Shown piece after piece: positions 13,218 to 13,239 of a DNA stretch of 13,239 nucleotides. The stretch's first letter is position 1, and each line of letters opens with the position of its first letter. Source of the DNA: CAYGTS01 sp964352905. Its GTDB lineage: Bacteria; Pseudomonadota; Gammaproteobacteria; JAHCLG01. A program made the translations under genes and the position numbers. The notes below the pieces were generated by a model. That model ran no database searches, was not told the origin of the DNA, and saw nothing but the letters and a program-made list of their open reading frames with translations. The stretch covers positions 1 through 13,239 of the forward strand of contig CAYGTS010000070.1 in the NCBI GenBank assembly GCA_964352905.1, given 5' to 3'.

Positions 13218-13239
13218 AGAACGGTCAGATTTGAGGCAA
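13218..13239. repeat. left end of another copy of the AGAACGTTCAGATTTGG element
   Basis: AGAACGGTCAGATTTG (13218-13233) matches the inverted end at 7568-7583 at 15 of 16 positions. The window stops just inside, so whether the full 246-bp element follows is unknown. Confidence 0.6.

Noticed and set aside
1..13239. CRISPR arrays, tRNA, rRNA, integrase or complete insertion sequence
   Set aside because: No regularly spaced direct repeats, cloverleaf, rRNA motif or transposase-like frame was seen on either strand; the repeats present are palindromic and non-coding.

Overview
The window carries eight protein-coding genes in a moderately AT-rich, densely repeat-decorated stretch of DNA. Two cell-envelope genes look typically gammaproteobacterial: a WecA-type sugar-phosphate transferase and the 1,6-anhydro-MurNAc kinase AnmK. 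Around them are several large, unrecognised, helix-rich proteins of the kind common in amoeba- or host-associated Legionellales (Legionella, Coxiella, Berkiella-like bacteria), plus a CTTAAG-N5-CTTAAG site like the PmrA box of that group. I therefore suggest a Legionellales-like gammaproteobacterium. This is inference: no Dot/Icm gene, rRNA or tRNA is present to prove it.

Layout. 1-152: leader made of two truncated copies of dispersed repeats. 153-2467 (+): wecA-anmK, translationally coupled through TAATG. 2468-2838: two abutting palindromic elements filling the gap between convergent genes. 2839-4386 (-): a 515-residue coiled-coil protein with its own promoter. 4486-7467 (-): a 993-residue polytopic membrane protein with a long soluble N-terminal half and an acidic Ser/Asp tail. 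7468-7882: a 246-bp palindromic element with 17-nt perfect inverted ends, abutting what looks like the surviving 3' end of a lost gene. 7883-8383 (+): a GNAT acetyltransferase. 8403-9554 (-): a soluble hybrid histidine kinase/receiver protein without a sensor domain. 9555-9805: a divergent regulatory region with the PmrA-like box and an extended -10 promoter. 9815-12181 (+): a 788-residue effector-like protein with a tandem domain duplication, two fresh 21-nt duplications, a Ser microsatellite and C-homopolymers. 12178-13113 (-): a 311-residue helical protein overlapping it tail-to-tail. 13218-13239: the start of another repeat copy.

How the genes may work together. wecA and anmK serve envelope glycan synthesis and peptidoglycan recycling. 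The four unrecognised proteins (2839-4386, 4486-7467, 9815-12181, 12178-13113) share an effector-like character: helical or coiled-coil, low-complexity or charged C-termini, no enzyme motif. They may be secreted or host-directed proteins, but nothing here proves secretion. The kinase may be under PmrA-type control and could feed phosphate to an unlinked partner. I found no CRISPR, integrase, intact insertion sequence, rRNA or tRNA.
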